NCBI GenBank assembly: GCA_012838545.1
Contig: DUPC01000007.1
Span: 1-43,012, forward strand
Length of the DNA stretch: 43,012 nt
Origin: Acholeplasmataceae bacterium
GTDB lineage: Bacteria > Bacillota_I > Bacilli_A > ML615J-28 > CAG-313
Direction: 5' to 3'
Below the pieces are notes generated by a model that saw only the letters and a program-made list of their open reading frames with translations, was not told the DNA's origin and searched no databases. Of the stretch, positions 7,087-15,309 are shown in pieces; the first letter of the stretch is position 1, and each line of letters starts with the position of its first letter. A program made the position numbers and the translations under genes.

Positions 7087-9117
7087 ATGGAAGAAAAAAT
7101 CCTGCACTGCCTAAAATGTGGAGGGGCAATGACTGTGAAAGAAAAACAGTCAATTGCCAATTGTTCTGATTGTGATGCTTTAAACCCGGTACCCCAAGGC
7201 ATTTATCAAGCCAATATCAAGAATGTCGATTGGCTGTTGGAACGATACAAGAAAGCCGTGGAGCATTTGAACTTGTATCAATTCCATAAAGCTTATAATA
7301 TTTATGATAAAATTGCCAAATCCCATTCTGATGGATATGCTTTTTGGGGCAAAGTTTTAGCTCAGTACGGAGCAATTTTTCATATTGACCAAAATCTTGC
7401 CAATCAATTGGTTATTTTAAGAACTCCTTGGGAACGTTTGGTTGATAACGAAAATTATCAAAAAGCTTTGTCGATTTTGGATAGTCAGGCTAGTGCTCTA
7501 ATCAAAAACGAAGCGATTCAAATGGAACGCCTTTGTCAAACAAATCGAGAAATCTTAATGCAAACCGAACCCATGGATGTTACGGTTTTGGTAAATGACG
7601 ATGAAAGTAATTCCAACAATCGCCAGGATTTAATTCAGGCTGAATTAATTAATAACTTTTTAGAAAACAATAATTTGAAAGTTAAATTTTTAAAAGGAAT
7701 TTGGTCAAAACAAACAATCGATCAATTAGAACTCACCATCCTTCCTTGTTTGGAACTATCCCCAGTTTTGATTGTCATAGATTCAAGTCCTGAAGGAAGC
7801 GAAAACCAATTACTTAAGAATACCTGGATTCGCTATCAAGGGCTCATGAAAAACGATACCGTTGAAAAAAGGCTGCTGATAAGCGTGGGAGATCCAAGCA
7901 TAAGCAAATCTTCGCAAGAGAATAGATTATATTTTCCGGAAATCAATGATGCCAACATGGCAGAAATTATCGAGTTGATTCAAGAGGTTTTAGCGCAAAT
8001 AATTAAGAAACCCGAACCTAAAAACGAAATCGTTAAAGGCTTAGGGGAAAAATTAAAAGTGCGTCAATTTGATCAAGCCAAAAATGAAATCAAACAAAAC
8101 ATCAATAAAGAACCTGACAATTATCAGCTTTGGTGGCTTTTCTTTTTGACAAAGCATCATGCATCCTCAGACGAAGAAATCAAACGTCAAGGGTTAAATT
8201 GCGAAAAAGATTATTACTTTCAAAAAGCGTATGAACTTGCGCCGATAGGTGTACGTCGATACTACTATACGATTCTTTCGGAATGCAAATCAAGAATTAC
8301 CCCAAGTCCGGAACAAATTTACGATCTGAAATTGGCCCAGTGCCAAGGGGAACTTTTTAAGTACCACGCGAAACGTTTGTGGAAACCCTTTATTGTTTTT
8401 TGGGTTTTAACGCTCTTTGCCTATTTAACTATATCGCTAAAATGGCTTCCGACCTTCCTTGGTTCCCTTGTCGTCTTTTTTGGTTGTTTTTTCTTCATTG
8501 TTTTGGAGTGCTATAAAGTAAACAAGTTGGGAAAAATTCCTAAAACTATTTCGGGTGAAGTAGCGATCAACAAATATTATCAATACTTAAAAGCCAATTT
8601 AACCCCTAATCAAAGTGCGGGATATTTGCCGTATCAACCATATCAACGCTTGCAAAAACGTTGGAAGGTTCTAATGGTGCTTTCGCTTGTGTTCTTTTTT
8701 GGTTTTGTTATCAAAGAAGTGTTTATTGCCTCCAAACATTGGAACTTACAATATACCTATACCTTTAACAATGTTGTGATAATGGGCGGAACCGGCGAGG
8801 AAATTGTCATACCTTCGACCATCGGAAACCGAAACGTAACGCGAGTGGCTTCCCATGCTTTTTATGGCGACTCCAAAATCAGAGGCGTCTTTATTGGTGA
8901 AGGAGTTCGCGAATTGGGTAATGAAGCCTTTGCCTACTGCAAAAATCTCCGCAGAATCGATCTTCCCGCTACCCTAAGAAAAGTGGGGGAAGATGCTCCG
9001 TTTTATGAATGTAACGATTCCGTTTTACTTTATAATCCAACCGAATTATATTTATCGGAATTATTCGGCGTCGGTTATGACGAATGGATTATCTCAATCG
9101 AAGTAAAGACCGAATAA
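7087..9117 (+). CDS. Membrane protein: zinc ribbon, TPR-like, TIR-like and BspA-type LRR
   Basis: A 676-residue protein of unknown function. Visible order: zinc ribbon (C8, C11, C26, C29); helical-repeat region about 45-150; TIR-like alpha/beta domain about 163-300; a second helical-repeat region about 310-405; a hydrophobic hairpin about 434-476; a basic loop; a third span about 528-548; and a tail (about 555-640) resembling BspA-type LRR_5, with IVIPSTIG, VASHAFYG and LGNEAFAYCKNLRRIDLP. Charge distribution puts the N-terminus and TIR-like part inside and the LRR tail outside. I recall Bacillota proteins with a zinc ribbon, helical repeats and a TIR domain whose helix reads like YEPYIFAAL. 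Here QLELTILPCLEL fits that position, placing E215 where TIR NADases have the catalytic Glu. The usual FICYKE start is replaced by VTVLVNDDES, so activity is uncertain. It has its own promoter and terminator and sits between frr and uppS, normally adjacent genes. Confidence 0.75.
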   Translation: MEEKILHCLKCGGAMTVKEKQSIANCSDCDALNPVPQGIYQANIKNVDWLLERYKKAVEHLNLYQFHKAYNIYDKIAKSHSDGYAFWGKVLAQYGAIFHIDQNLANQLVILRTPWERLVDNENYQKALSILDSQASALIKNEAIQMERLCQTNREILMQTEPMDVTVLVNDDESNSNNRQDLIQAELINNFLENNNLKVKFLKGIWSKQTIDQLELTILPCLELSPVLIVIDSSPEGSENQLLKNTWIRYQGLMKNDTVEKRLLISVGDPSISKSSQENRLYFPEINDANMAEIIELIQEVLAQIIKKPEPKNEIVKGLGEKLKVRQFDQAKNEIKQNINKEPDNYQLWWLFFLTKHHASSDEEIKRQGLNCEKDYYFQKAYELAPIGVRRYYYTILSECKSRITPSPEQIYDLKLAQCQGELFKYHAKRLWKPFIVFWVLTLFAYLTISLKWLPTFLGSLVVFFGCFFFIVLECYKVNKLGKIPKTISGEVAINKYYQYLKANLTPNQSAGYLPYQPYQRLQKRWKVLMVLSLVFFFGFVIKEVFIASKHWNLQYTYTFNNVVIMGGTGEEIVIPSTIGNRNVTRVASHAFYGDSKIRGVFIGEGVRELGNEAFAYCKNLRRIDLPATLRKVGEDAPFYECNDSVLLYNPTELYLSELFGVGYDEWIISIEVKTE

Positions 9118-9120
9118 AGA

Positions 9121-9147
9121 AAAACGTGCTCATCGGGCGCGTTTTTT
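9121..9147 (+). terminator. Rho-independent terminator after the TIR-like/LRR gene
   Basis: Stem AACGTGC/GCGCGTT (7 bp, one G-T), 7-base loop, then six T. It isolates the inserted gene from uppS. Confidence 0.8.
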
Positions 9148-9179
9148 GCTTCTGTTTAAGTCGTTTTATAAATTATTAA

Positions 9180-9209
9180 GTGGCATAATTTTTCAAAATA
9201 TAGTATAAT
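9180..9209 (+). promoter_or_regulatory. Promoter of uppS-cdsA-dxr-rseP-proS
   Basis: TATAAT at 9204-9209 with GTGGCA (four of six matches to TTGACA) 18 bases upstream, in a very AT-rich stretch. It is placed 22 bases before uppS, just after a terminator, so a promoter is needed here. Confidence 0.55.
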
Positions 9210-9230
9210 AGATAACATGAGGTTGATATT

Positions 9231-9980
9231 ATGAGTTTAGACTTAAAAAAGGCGGGTTTGGAACAAGCTAAACTACCCAAGCATATTGCCATTATTATGG
9301 ATGGCAACGGCAGGTGGGCCCAAAAAAGAGGACTACCTCGCTATTTGGGCCATCAACAAGGGATGCGTGCTTTGGGGAAAGTTGTGGAAACCGCATTTGA
9401 TTTACAAATTCCCTGCTTAACGGTTTTTGCTTTCAGCACCGAAAATTGGAATCGACCTCAAGACGAAATTGATTATATAATGACGCAAATCGTTAAACAG
9501 TTTGACCGGTATGCCAAGGAACTTTCAAAAAAGAACATTCGGGTCAAAGTAATTGGCGAACAAGCGCATTTAAGTGCTGATGTTAAAAACGTCATTGAAA
9601 AGGTTCAAGAACTGACCAAAAACAACACTCAAATGACTTTGGTTGTTGCTTTCAATTACGGGAGTAAGCTTGAACTTACGAACGCTTGTCAAAAGATAGC
9701 CTCTCTTGTGCAGGCAAAAAAAATAAAAATTGAGGATATTACGCCAGAAGTGATTGAGGAGAACTTATATACTTTTGCTTTGCCGCCCGTCGATTTATTG
9801 ATTCGTACCAGCGGAGAAATGCGAATAAGCAATTTTCTTTTATGGCAGTTGGCCTATTCGGAACTTTATTTTACCGATACATATTGGCCTGATTTTAATC
9901 AAAATTCTTTAATTGAAGCGTTGAAGGTCTATTCTTTAAGAAAACGGCGCTTCGGGAAAATTGGTGAACAAAATGAATAA
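9231..9980 (+). CDS. uppS: Isoprenyl transferase (undecaprenyl diphosphate synthase)
   Basis: Cis-prenyltransferase that makes C55 undecaprenyl diphosphate, the lipid carrier for cell-wall and surface glycan precursors, from FPP and IPP. Diagnostic motifs: IIMDGNGRWAQKRG with catalytic D24, FAFSTENWNRP, and LLIRTSGEMRISNFLLWQ with the downstream SELYFTD. The length of 249 residues is typical. It starts at ATG 9231 after GAGG. Its stop overlaps the cdsA start by 8 bases (ATGAATAA). Confidence 0.96.
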   Translation: MSLDLKKAGLEQAKLPKHIAIIMDGNGRWAQKRGLPRYLGHQQGMRALGKVVETAFDLQIPCLTVFAFSTENWNRPQDEIDYIMTQIVKQFDRYAKELSKKNIRVKVIGEQAHLSADVKNVIEKVQELTKNNTQMTLVVAFNYGSKLELTNACQKIASLVQAKKIKIEDITPEVIEENLYTFALPPVDLLIRTSGEMRISNFLLWQLAYSELYFTDTYWPDFNQNSLIEALKVYSLRKRRFGKIGEQNE

Positions 9981-10857
9981 AGCAGTGCAAAGAGTAATCA
10001 CGGGGATGATAATGGCCGTGGTATTATTGCCTTTGGTAATAATAGGTTCCTGGCCATTTGCCCTCCTTGCCACAGCCCTTGCTTATATCGGGGGTTTTGA
10101 ATTGGTCCAAGCATATGCTTCCCAAGAACCAAGCGAAGAGGGGGCTTGGCTTAAGTATGTTTTTCCGCTTGCCTTAAGCTTATTGGTTTTCTTGGGCTGG
10201 TTAAATCCATCACTCCTCCTCCCCGCAACCCTCCTATGCACCATGGGTTTAGCTTTATTGATGGTGATTATGCCTTATCAGAGAATGAACCTAGTATTTT
10301 TTCTTGCCTTTGTCATGCAATATGTCGGCTTGGGTCTCGGAGCTTTAGTCTCGCTACGCTATGTTGATTATGCAGGGTTTACCTTGTTTAGCCAAAGCCC
10401 GGGATTATATCTATTTGCTTTTGTTTTGGTTGTAACGTTTTTTTCCGATATGGGTGCATATACTATAGGTAGACACTTCGGCAAAAGAAAACTTGCCCCA
10501 AGCATCAGTCCGAACAAGACCAAAGAAGGTGCCATCGGAGGTTTAATTATAGGGGTCATCGCTGGTTTATTGTATTATTACTTGGTAAGCAATTTGGCGA
10601 AAGCGGAACTATTACCGATACTAAAAGAATTATCCCCGTTGGAAAAATCAATCGCCTTAAGTTTGATTCTGTCAATCTTATCGATAGTATCGGCTTGGGG
10701 AGATTTGGTGACTTCTAAAATCAAGCGCCACTTGGGCTTAAAAGATTTCGGCAAGATCTTTCCCGGACACGGGGGCGTCATGGACCGCTTTGACAGTGTA
10801 ATATTTTCGGGAATGATGTTTTATTTAATCTATTATCTAATGGAGTTAATCGCATGA
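9973..10857 (+). CDS. cdsA: Phosphatidate cytidylyltransferase
   Basis: Makes CDP-diacylglycerol from phosphatidate and CTP, the branch point for anionic phospholipids. This is an integral membrane protein of 294 residues with about eight hydrophobic spans. The family signature is intact near the C-terminus: SKIKRHLGLKDFGKIFPGHGG then DRFDS. The ORF track starts at a TTG (9961). ATG 9973 is preferred because GGTGA sits at the right distance and it fits the overlap with uppS. The stop is TGA and overlaps the dxr start (ATGA), so the two are translationally coupled. Confidence 0.95.
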   Translation: MNKAVQRVITGMIMAVVLLPLVIIGSWPFALLATALAYIGGFELVQAYASQEPSEEGAWLKYVFPLALSLLVFLGWLNPSLLLPATLLCTMGLALLMVIMPYQRMNLVFFLAFVMQYVGLGLGALVSLRYVDYAGFTLFSQSPGLYLFAFVLVVTFFSDMGAYTIGRHFGKRKLAPSISPNKTKEGAIGGLIIGVIAGLLYYYLVSNLAKAELLPILKELSPLEKSIALSLILSILSIVSAWGDLVTSKIKRHLGLKDFGKIFPGHGGVMDRFDSVIFSGMMFYLIYYLMELIA

Positions 10858-12014
10858 AACAAATCTGTTTATTGGGTGCGACCGGTTCCATTGGCACGCA
10901 AGTTTTGGACATAGTTAGGAATAATCCCGCTTCTTATCAAGTCAAGGCAATTTCTTTTAATCAAAACCTTGCCAAGGCTACAGAAATAATCGAAGAATTT
11001 AAACCTGCTTTGGTGGCTTGTGGGGATTCGGTTAATGAAATAGAGCTCAAAAAAATTTTTCCGAATATTGAGTTTGCGAAAGGGATGGAAGGGCTTTTAC
11101 GTGTTGCCACTTACCCTGTTGCCAATCCGGTGGTAATTAACGCTTTGGTTGGTTCGGTGGGTTGCTTGCCGACGGCGGAAGCCTTAAAACAGGGACGAAG
11201 CGTCCTATTAGCCAACAAAGAAACCTTGGTAATGGCCGGGGAAATCATTATGGCTTTGGCTAAGGAAAACAATGCGCAAATTATTCCCATCGATAGCGAA
11301 CATTCGGCGATTGCGCAAATCTTGACGGGCAAAAACCCGCAGGAAATCCAAAGACTGATTCTTACCGCCAGCGGGGGAGCTTTATTTAATAAAACGCGGT
11401 CAGAGTTAAAAACGGTAACCATGGAAGAAGCTTTGAATCATCCTAATTGGCAAATGGGAGCCAAGATTACCATTGACAGCGCTACTTTGATGAATAAAGG
11501 TTTTGAAATCATGGAAGCCGCCCACTTGTTTAGGGTGCCAATCGACAGAATTGATGTGGTTGTTCATCGGGAAAGCATTGTACATTCAATGGTAGAATTC
11601 GTTGACGGTTCGGTACTGGCCCAACTGGCTGTTCCCGATATGCATCTGCCGATTAATTTTGCCTTGAATTATCCTTCGCACAAAGTTTTATCGAAAAAGT
11701 TAGACTTAACAAAAATCGGTCAATTGACCTTTCAACCAGTGGATGAGGAGCGCTTTAAAACGCTTCCGCTTGCCCGCTACGCCTTTTTAAAGGGTGGGTT
11801 TTATCCGGCTGTATTGAATGCGACAAATGAAGCAATGGTGGAATTGTTTTTAAATCGATTAGTCACCATTGACCAAATCGAAGAAGAAATCACTTTGTCA
11901 ATGCATGATGATTGTCTAATGGACAATTATCGCCATTTGCCCTTTAATTTGGAAAACATTATGAAAGTTGACCAAGATGTCAAAAATAAAAAATTTCAGA
12001 AGTTCAAGAGGTAG
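10854..12014 (+). CDS. dxr: 1-deoxy-D-xylulose 5-phosphate reductoisomerase
   Basis: NADPH-dependent second step of the MEP pathway, converting DXP to MEP for isoprenoid synthesis, which supplies precursors to UppS. The 386-residue protein shows LGATGSIGTQVLDIV (Rossmann loop), ANKETLVMAG, PIDSEHSAI (metal-binding D and E) and HPNWQMGAKITIDSATLMNKG (substrate and metal site). Its start overlaps the cdsA stop by four bases. Only three bases separate it from rseP. Its presence shows that the organism uses the MEP and not only the mevalonate route. Confidence 0.97.
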   Translation: MKQICLLGATGSIGTQVLDIVRNNPASYQVKAISFNQNLAKATEIIEEFKPALVACGDSVNEIELKKIFPNIEFAKGMEGLLRVATYPVANPVVINALVGSVGCLPTAEALKQGRSVLLANKETLVMAGEIIMALAKENNAQIIPIDSEHSAIAQILTGKNPQEIQRLILTASGGALFNKTRSELKTVTMEEALNHPNWQMGAKITIDSATLMNKGFEIMEAAHLFRVPIDRIDVVVHRESIVHSMVEFVDGSVLAQLAVPDMHLPINFALNYPSHKVLSKKLDLTKIGQLTFQPVDEERFKTLPLARYAFLKGGFYPAVLNATNEAMVELFLNRLVTIDQIEEEITLSMHDDCLMDNYRHLPFNLENIMKVDQDVKNKKFQKFKR

Positions 12015-12017
12015 ATT

Positions 12018-13640
12018 ATGATAGTATTACAGTTTTTACTAAATTTAATTATATTTGTTTTTGTTTTGGGGTTAATCGTTTTGGTTCATGAAGCAGGACA
12101 CTTTTTCTTCGCCAAACGAGCAGGAATCCTATGTTATGAATTTGCCATCGGGATGGGACCGGTTATTTGGCAAAAGAAAAAAGGCGAAACCGTCTATTCC
12201 ATTCGGGCTATTCCGATTGGCGGTTTTGTGTCGATGTCAGGCGAAGAGGTGGAAGCCAATCCTTTAAATGGCAAAACCCAAATTAAATTGGTTTTGGAAA
12301 ATAATCGCGTAACGCATTTAATTACGGATTTAAATCACCCCAAATATCAACATTTGCCAACCCTTGGCGTAGTCAGTTATGATATTGTTGGTACCAAACA
12401 GGCTTTGGAAAACGAACTGTTTATTGTGGTTCGCAATGACTTGGGCGAAGAAGTAAAATATATCGTCAATCGCGATTGTGTAGCGGTGATGGGCAAAAAG
12501 CAAATGGCGCAAATCGCTCCGCTTGACCGCACCTTTACGCACAAAAAAATCGGCCAACGCTTTATGACCATTTTTGCTGGTCCTTTGATGAACTTCTTGC
12601 TGGCTATTTTACTGTTCTTTATTATCGGCTTTTTTGTCGGTTATCCGAACATGAATTCAACCATGATTGACAAAATGGAAGAAAATACCCCCGCATATAA
12701 TGCAGGGTTAAGGGACGGCGATCAAATCATTGCCATCAACGGCCAAACGGTTGACAAATGGGATGGCATATCCTTGGAATTGGAAAAATTAGCCCAAGGC
12801 AAGGGCTTTGACGGTACCGTAAAAGTCGATTTTAAACGGGATGGGGTAAGTAAAGAAGCGATTGTCCATCCATATGTTATCATTAACATGATCGGAACAA
12901 CTCTGACGCCGGACGGTTCAAATAACCCGGTTGTCGAATCATTCACCCCTCTTGCCAAAAAAACTGATAATGAAGAAAAACTCCTTAAAAAAGGCGATAT
13001 AATTAAACGCATTAGAAGCGAAACGGGCGAATATGTGGAAATCAACAATCGCAGCGATTTGCTGGCGTACTTTAACGAAGTGGCTCCGGAAGGCGGAAAT
13101 TACACAATTGAAGTTTTGCGCGATGGAGCATTAAAAGAATTGGTTGTTTTTGGCCATAGTAAGGAAGTCTTTGAGTCACAAGGTTACGCCGCTACCAAAG
13201 TCCAATTAATGATTTCTCCGGAATATCGGTTTGATATTGTGCAATTGTTGTACCGTCCTTTGTTGGATACCGGCGATGCGACTCTTTGGGTTTTTAGAAC
13301 TCTTGGTCAACTATTCAAGAGAAATTCCACAGTGGGCTTAAGCGATTTATCGGGTCCGGTCGGTATTTTTGTGGCCACAACCAGCATTGCCAAAGGAGGC
13401 ATATTTTCGCTTCTTAATTGGACGGCTATCTTGAGTGTCAATATCGGACTATTCAATATCCTCCCACTTCCAGCCTTAGACGGCGGAAGACTTGCTTTCC
13501 TCGGGTATGAAGCGGTAACTAAGAAAAAACCGAATGCCAAAGTGGAAAATATCATTCATTTGGTCGGCTTTTTCCTCTTTATGGCGCTCTTTGTATTTGT
13601 TACCTTTAATGATGTCTTAAGAAATTGTTTAGGAATGTAA
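12018..13640 (+). CDS. rseP: Site-2 intramembrane zinc metalloprotease (RseP/RasP type)
   Basis: Membrane-embedded protease that cleaves transmembrane substrates such as anti-sigma factors, cell-division proteins and signal-peptide remnants. The first span carries the zinc site HEAGH (24-28) and the last part carries LDGG (487-490) with the third ligand D488. A PDZ domain follows the second span ([21 protein letters not shown]), and a second PDZ-like segment follows it. At 540 residues it is about 120 longer than B. subtilis RasP. The excess is partly an insertion of about 90 residues after SGEEVEANP (about residues 80-170). Neighbours dxr and proS are the normal ones. Confidence 0.94.
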   Translation: MIVLQFLLNLIIFVFVLGLIVLVHEAGHFFFAKRAGILCYEFAIGMGPVIWQKKKGETVYSIRAIPIGGFVSMSGEEVEANPLNGKTQIKLVLENNRVTHLITDLNHPKYQHLPTLGVVSYDIVGTKQALENELFIVVRNDLGEEVKYIVNRDCVAVMGKKQMAQIAPLDRTFTHKKIGQRFMTIFAGPLMNFLLAILLFFIIGFFVGYPNMNSTMIDKMEENTPAYNAGLRDGDQIIAINGQTVDKWDGISLELEKLAQGKGFDGTVKVDFKRDGVSKEAIVHPYVIINMIGTTLTPDGSNNPVVESFTPLAKKTDNEEKLLKKGDIIKRIRSETGEYVEINNRSDLLAYFNEVAPEGGNYTIEVLRDGALKELVVFGHSKEVFESQGYAATKVQLMISPEYRFDIVQLLYRPLLDTGDATLWVFRTLGQLFKRNSTVGLSDLSGPVGIFVATTSIAKGGIFSLLNWTAILSVNIGLFNILPLPALDGGRLAFLGYEAVTKKKPNAKVENIIHLVGFFLFMALFVFVTFNDVLRNCLGM

Positions 13641-13653
13641 TAGGAGTTGCCTT

Positions 13654-14895
13654 ATGTTACAAAGTTTATTATTTGTTCCCACTTTACGCGATATTCCCAA
13701 GGATGCAGAAGTACTGAGTCATCAAATTTTACTTAAAGGCGGTTATGTAAGGATGAATGCGGCGGGGATATACACTTATTTACCCCTAGCCTATCGCGTC
13801 ATTAAAAAAATTGAAAATATCATTCGCGAAGAACTCGATGCCATCGGTTGTTCCGAACTCTTGATGCCGGCTTTGCAGGTTAAAGAATTATGGATGGAAA
13901 GCGGCCGTTGGGATGTTTACGGAAAAGAACTTATGCGTTTGACCGATCGGCATGATCGCGACTTCTGTCTGGGACCAACCCATGAAGAAGTCATCACTTC
14001 GATTGTCCGCGACTGCATTACCAGTTACAAAAAATTGCCGCTTGCCTTGTATCAAATCCAAACCAAATACCGTGACGAATTCCGTCCGCGCTTTGGCTTA
14101 ATGCGGGCCCGCGAATTCATCATGAAGGACTTATATACGTTCCATGCGAGCGAAGCAGACTTGGATGAATGGTATTTGAAAGTAAGAGGTGCTTACATTA
14201 ATATCTTGAATCGATTGGATTTACACTATCGCATCGTCGGTGCCGATAGTGGTCAAATCGGTGGTTCATCAAGCGAAGAATTCATGATTCTTTGTGAAAT
14301 CGGTGAAGACACCATTGCTTATTCCGATCAAAGCGAGTTTGCGATTAATGCGGAGCTTAAGGATTTGCCGGTTGGTTCGCCTTCCCCAGACGGAAAAGGC
14401 ACCATCCGCCATGCCAAAGGGATCGAAGCAGGGCATATCTTTAAACTCGGAACAAAGTATTCCCAAGCCATGAATGCCTTGTTTGTTGACCAAAATCAAG
14501 AAAAGAAACCGATTATTATGGGTTGTTACGGAATCGGTGTCAGCCGCTTATTAATGGCTATCATCGAACAACACGCCACTGACCTAGGCTTGGTTTGGCC
14601 AGAGGAAGTTGCGCCATTTAAAGCGCATATTATTCCGTTAGACAAAAAAGGCAGCGAAACCTATCAAAAAGCTCTTGATGCCTATAATTTCCTTAAACAA
14701 CAAGGAGGGGAAGTTTTGTTTGACGACCGGGAAGAACGTCCGGGGGTTAAGTTTGCGGATGCGGATTTGATAGGGGTAAGAACGAGAATCATCTTTGGCA
14801 AAAAGGTAGCTGAAGGAATTGTCGAGGTAAAAGACACCAAAGAAAACACCGTAAAAGAGGTAGCCATAAACAGCCTGACTGAAGTGTTGAAATAA
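13654..14895 (+). CDS. proS: Prolyl-tRNA synthetase, short form without the editing insertion
   Basis: Class II synthetase charging tRNA-Pro. Motif 2 ([17 protein letters not shown], 139-155), the GPTHEE segment and motif 3 ([11 protein letters not shown], 290-300) are intact, followed by a normal anticodon-binding domain. The length is 413 residues, whereas bacterial-type ProRS is usually about 565-570. The missing part is the INS editing domain: after [14 protein letters not shown] (about 221-234) only about 25 residues precede the return to the catalytic core. This resembles the short type seen in alphaproteobacteria. Cis-editing of Ala-tRNA-Pro should be absent unless a free-standing YbaK/ProX protein exists elsewhere. 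The start follows TAGGAG. polC, usual after proS in Bacillota, is not present here; a terminator follows. Confidence 0.96.
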   Translation: MLQSLLFVPTLRDIPKDAEVLSHQILLKGGYVRMNAAGIYTYLPLAYRVIKKIENIIREELDAIGCSELLMPALQVKELWMESGRWDVYGKELMRLTDRHDRDFCLGPTHEEVITSIVRDCITSYKKLPLALYQIQTKYRDEFRPRFGLMRAREFIMKDLYTFHASEADLDEWYLKVRGAYINILNRLDLHYRIVGADSGQIGGSSSEEFMILCEIGEDTIAYSDQSEFAINAELKDLPVGSPSPDGKGTIRHAKGIEAGHIFKLGTKYSQAMNALFVDQNQEKKPIIMGCYGIGVSRLLMAIIEQHATDLGLVWPEEVAPFKAHIIPLDKKGSETYQKALDAYNFLKQQGGEVLFDDREERPGVKFADADLIGVRTRIIFGKKVAEGIVEVKDTKENTVKEVAINSLTEVLK

Positions 14896-14912
14896 ATAAA
14901 TAGTCCTTTTTT

Positions 14913-14940
14913 CGCTTTGGTTTTGCCAAAGCGTTTTTTT
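14913..14940 (+). terminator. Terminator after proS
   Basis: Stem CGCTTTGG/CCAAAGCG (8 bp), loop TTTTG, then seven T. It closes the core operon. Confidence 0.9.
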
Positions 14941-14964
14941 AAAAAAAATTACTTTATAAATTTT

Positions 14965-14994
14965 TTGCTTCTTTTCTTTTTTTAGTGGTATAAT
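14965..14994 (+). promoter_or_regulatory. Promoter of the small coiled-coil gene
   Basis: TTGCTT (14965-14970), 18-base spacer, TATAAT (14989-14994) with a TGG extension. The -10 overlaps the ATG at 14993 used by the ORF track, which rules that start out. Confidence 0.65.
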
Positions 14995-15019
14995 GAAAAA
15001 AAGAAAGGAAAGAATGGAT

Positions 15020-15181
15020 ATGAGTATTGACGATATTACAGACAAACTTGATGATTTGGAATTGGCAATCAATGAAATCGGCGATAGAGTTGAGGATCAA
15101 AGCGTCAAATTGAACGCAAGACTCGAGGAAATCACGGACTTGTTGCGAAACATTTTGAACATCCTAAGAACAAGTCTGTAA
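15020..15181 (+). CDS. Small acidic coiled-coil protein, unknown function
   Basis: A 53-residue protein (MSIDDITDKLDD...) that is almost entirely predicted amphipathic helix with heptad-spaced Leu, Ile and Val, rich in Asp and Glu. No family recognised. The ORF-track start at 14993 falls inside the -10 box. The choice is between ATG 15014 and ATG 15020 downstream of AAAGGA; 15020 has the more usual spacing. It is a single-gene unit with its own promoter and a terminator directly after the stop, which argues for a real gene despite its size. It could be an oligomeric adaptor or regulator; the sequence does not say. Confidence 0.7.
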   Translation: MSIDDITDKLDDLELAINEIGDRVEDQSVKLNARLEEITDLLRNILNILRTSL

Positions 15182-15186
15182 GGAAA

Positions 15187-15211
15187 AACAGCCCTTTGGG
15201 GTTGTTTTTTT
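15187..15211 (+). terminator. Terminator after the small coiled-coil gene
   Basis: Stem AACAGCCC paired with GGGTTGTT (8 bp, one G-T), short loop, then a run of T. It starts six bases after the stop codon. Confidence 0.8.
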
Positions 15212-15254
15212 ATGCTTTTCAAGGGTCGAATAATGCCCCTTAGCTCCTTCGGTA

Positions 15255-15283
15255 TTGCTTATTTTCAGATTAATTGTTAAAAT
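15255..15283 (+). promoter_or_regulatory. Promoter of the YwaF-like gene
   Basis: TTGCTT (15255-15260), 17-base spacer, TAAAAT (15278-15283) preceded by TGT (extended -10). Confidence 0.6.
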
Positions 15284-15309
15284 AGATTATCTATTGGAGG
15301 TTGGACATC

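Noticed and set aside
14993-15019. Start of the small coiled-coil gene at 14993
   Set aside because: That ATG overlaps the -10 hexamer, so it would not be in the transcript.
14638-15072. 144-residue minus-strand ORF over the proS end and its terminator
   Set aside because: It runs through the proS terminator and a promoter and has a low-complexity Phe/Ser composition; antisense shadow.
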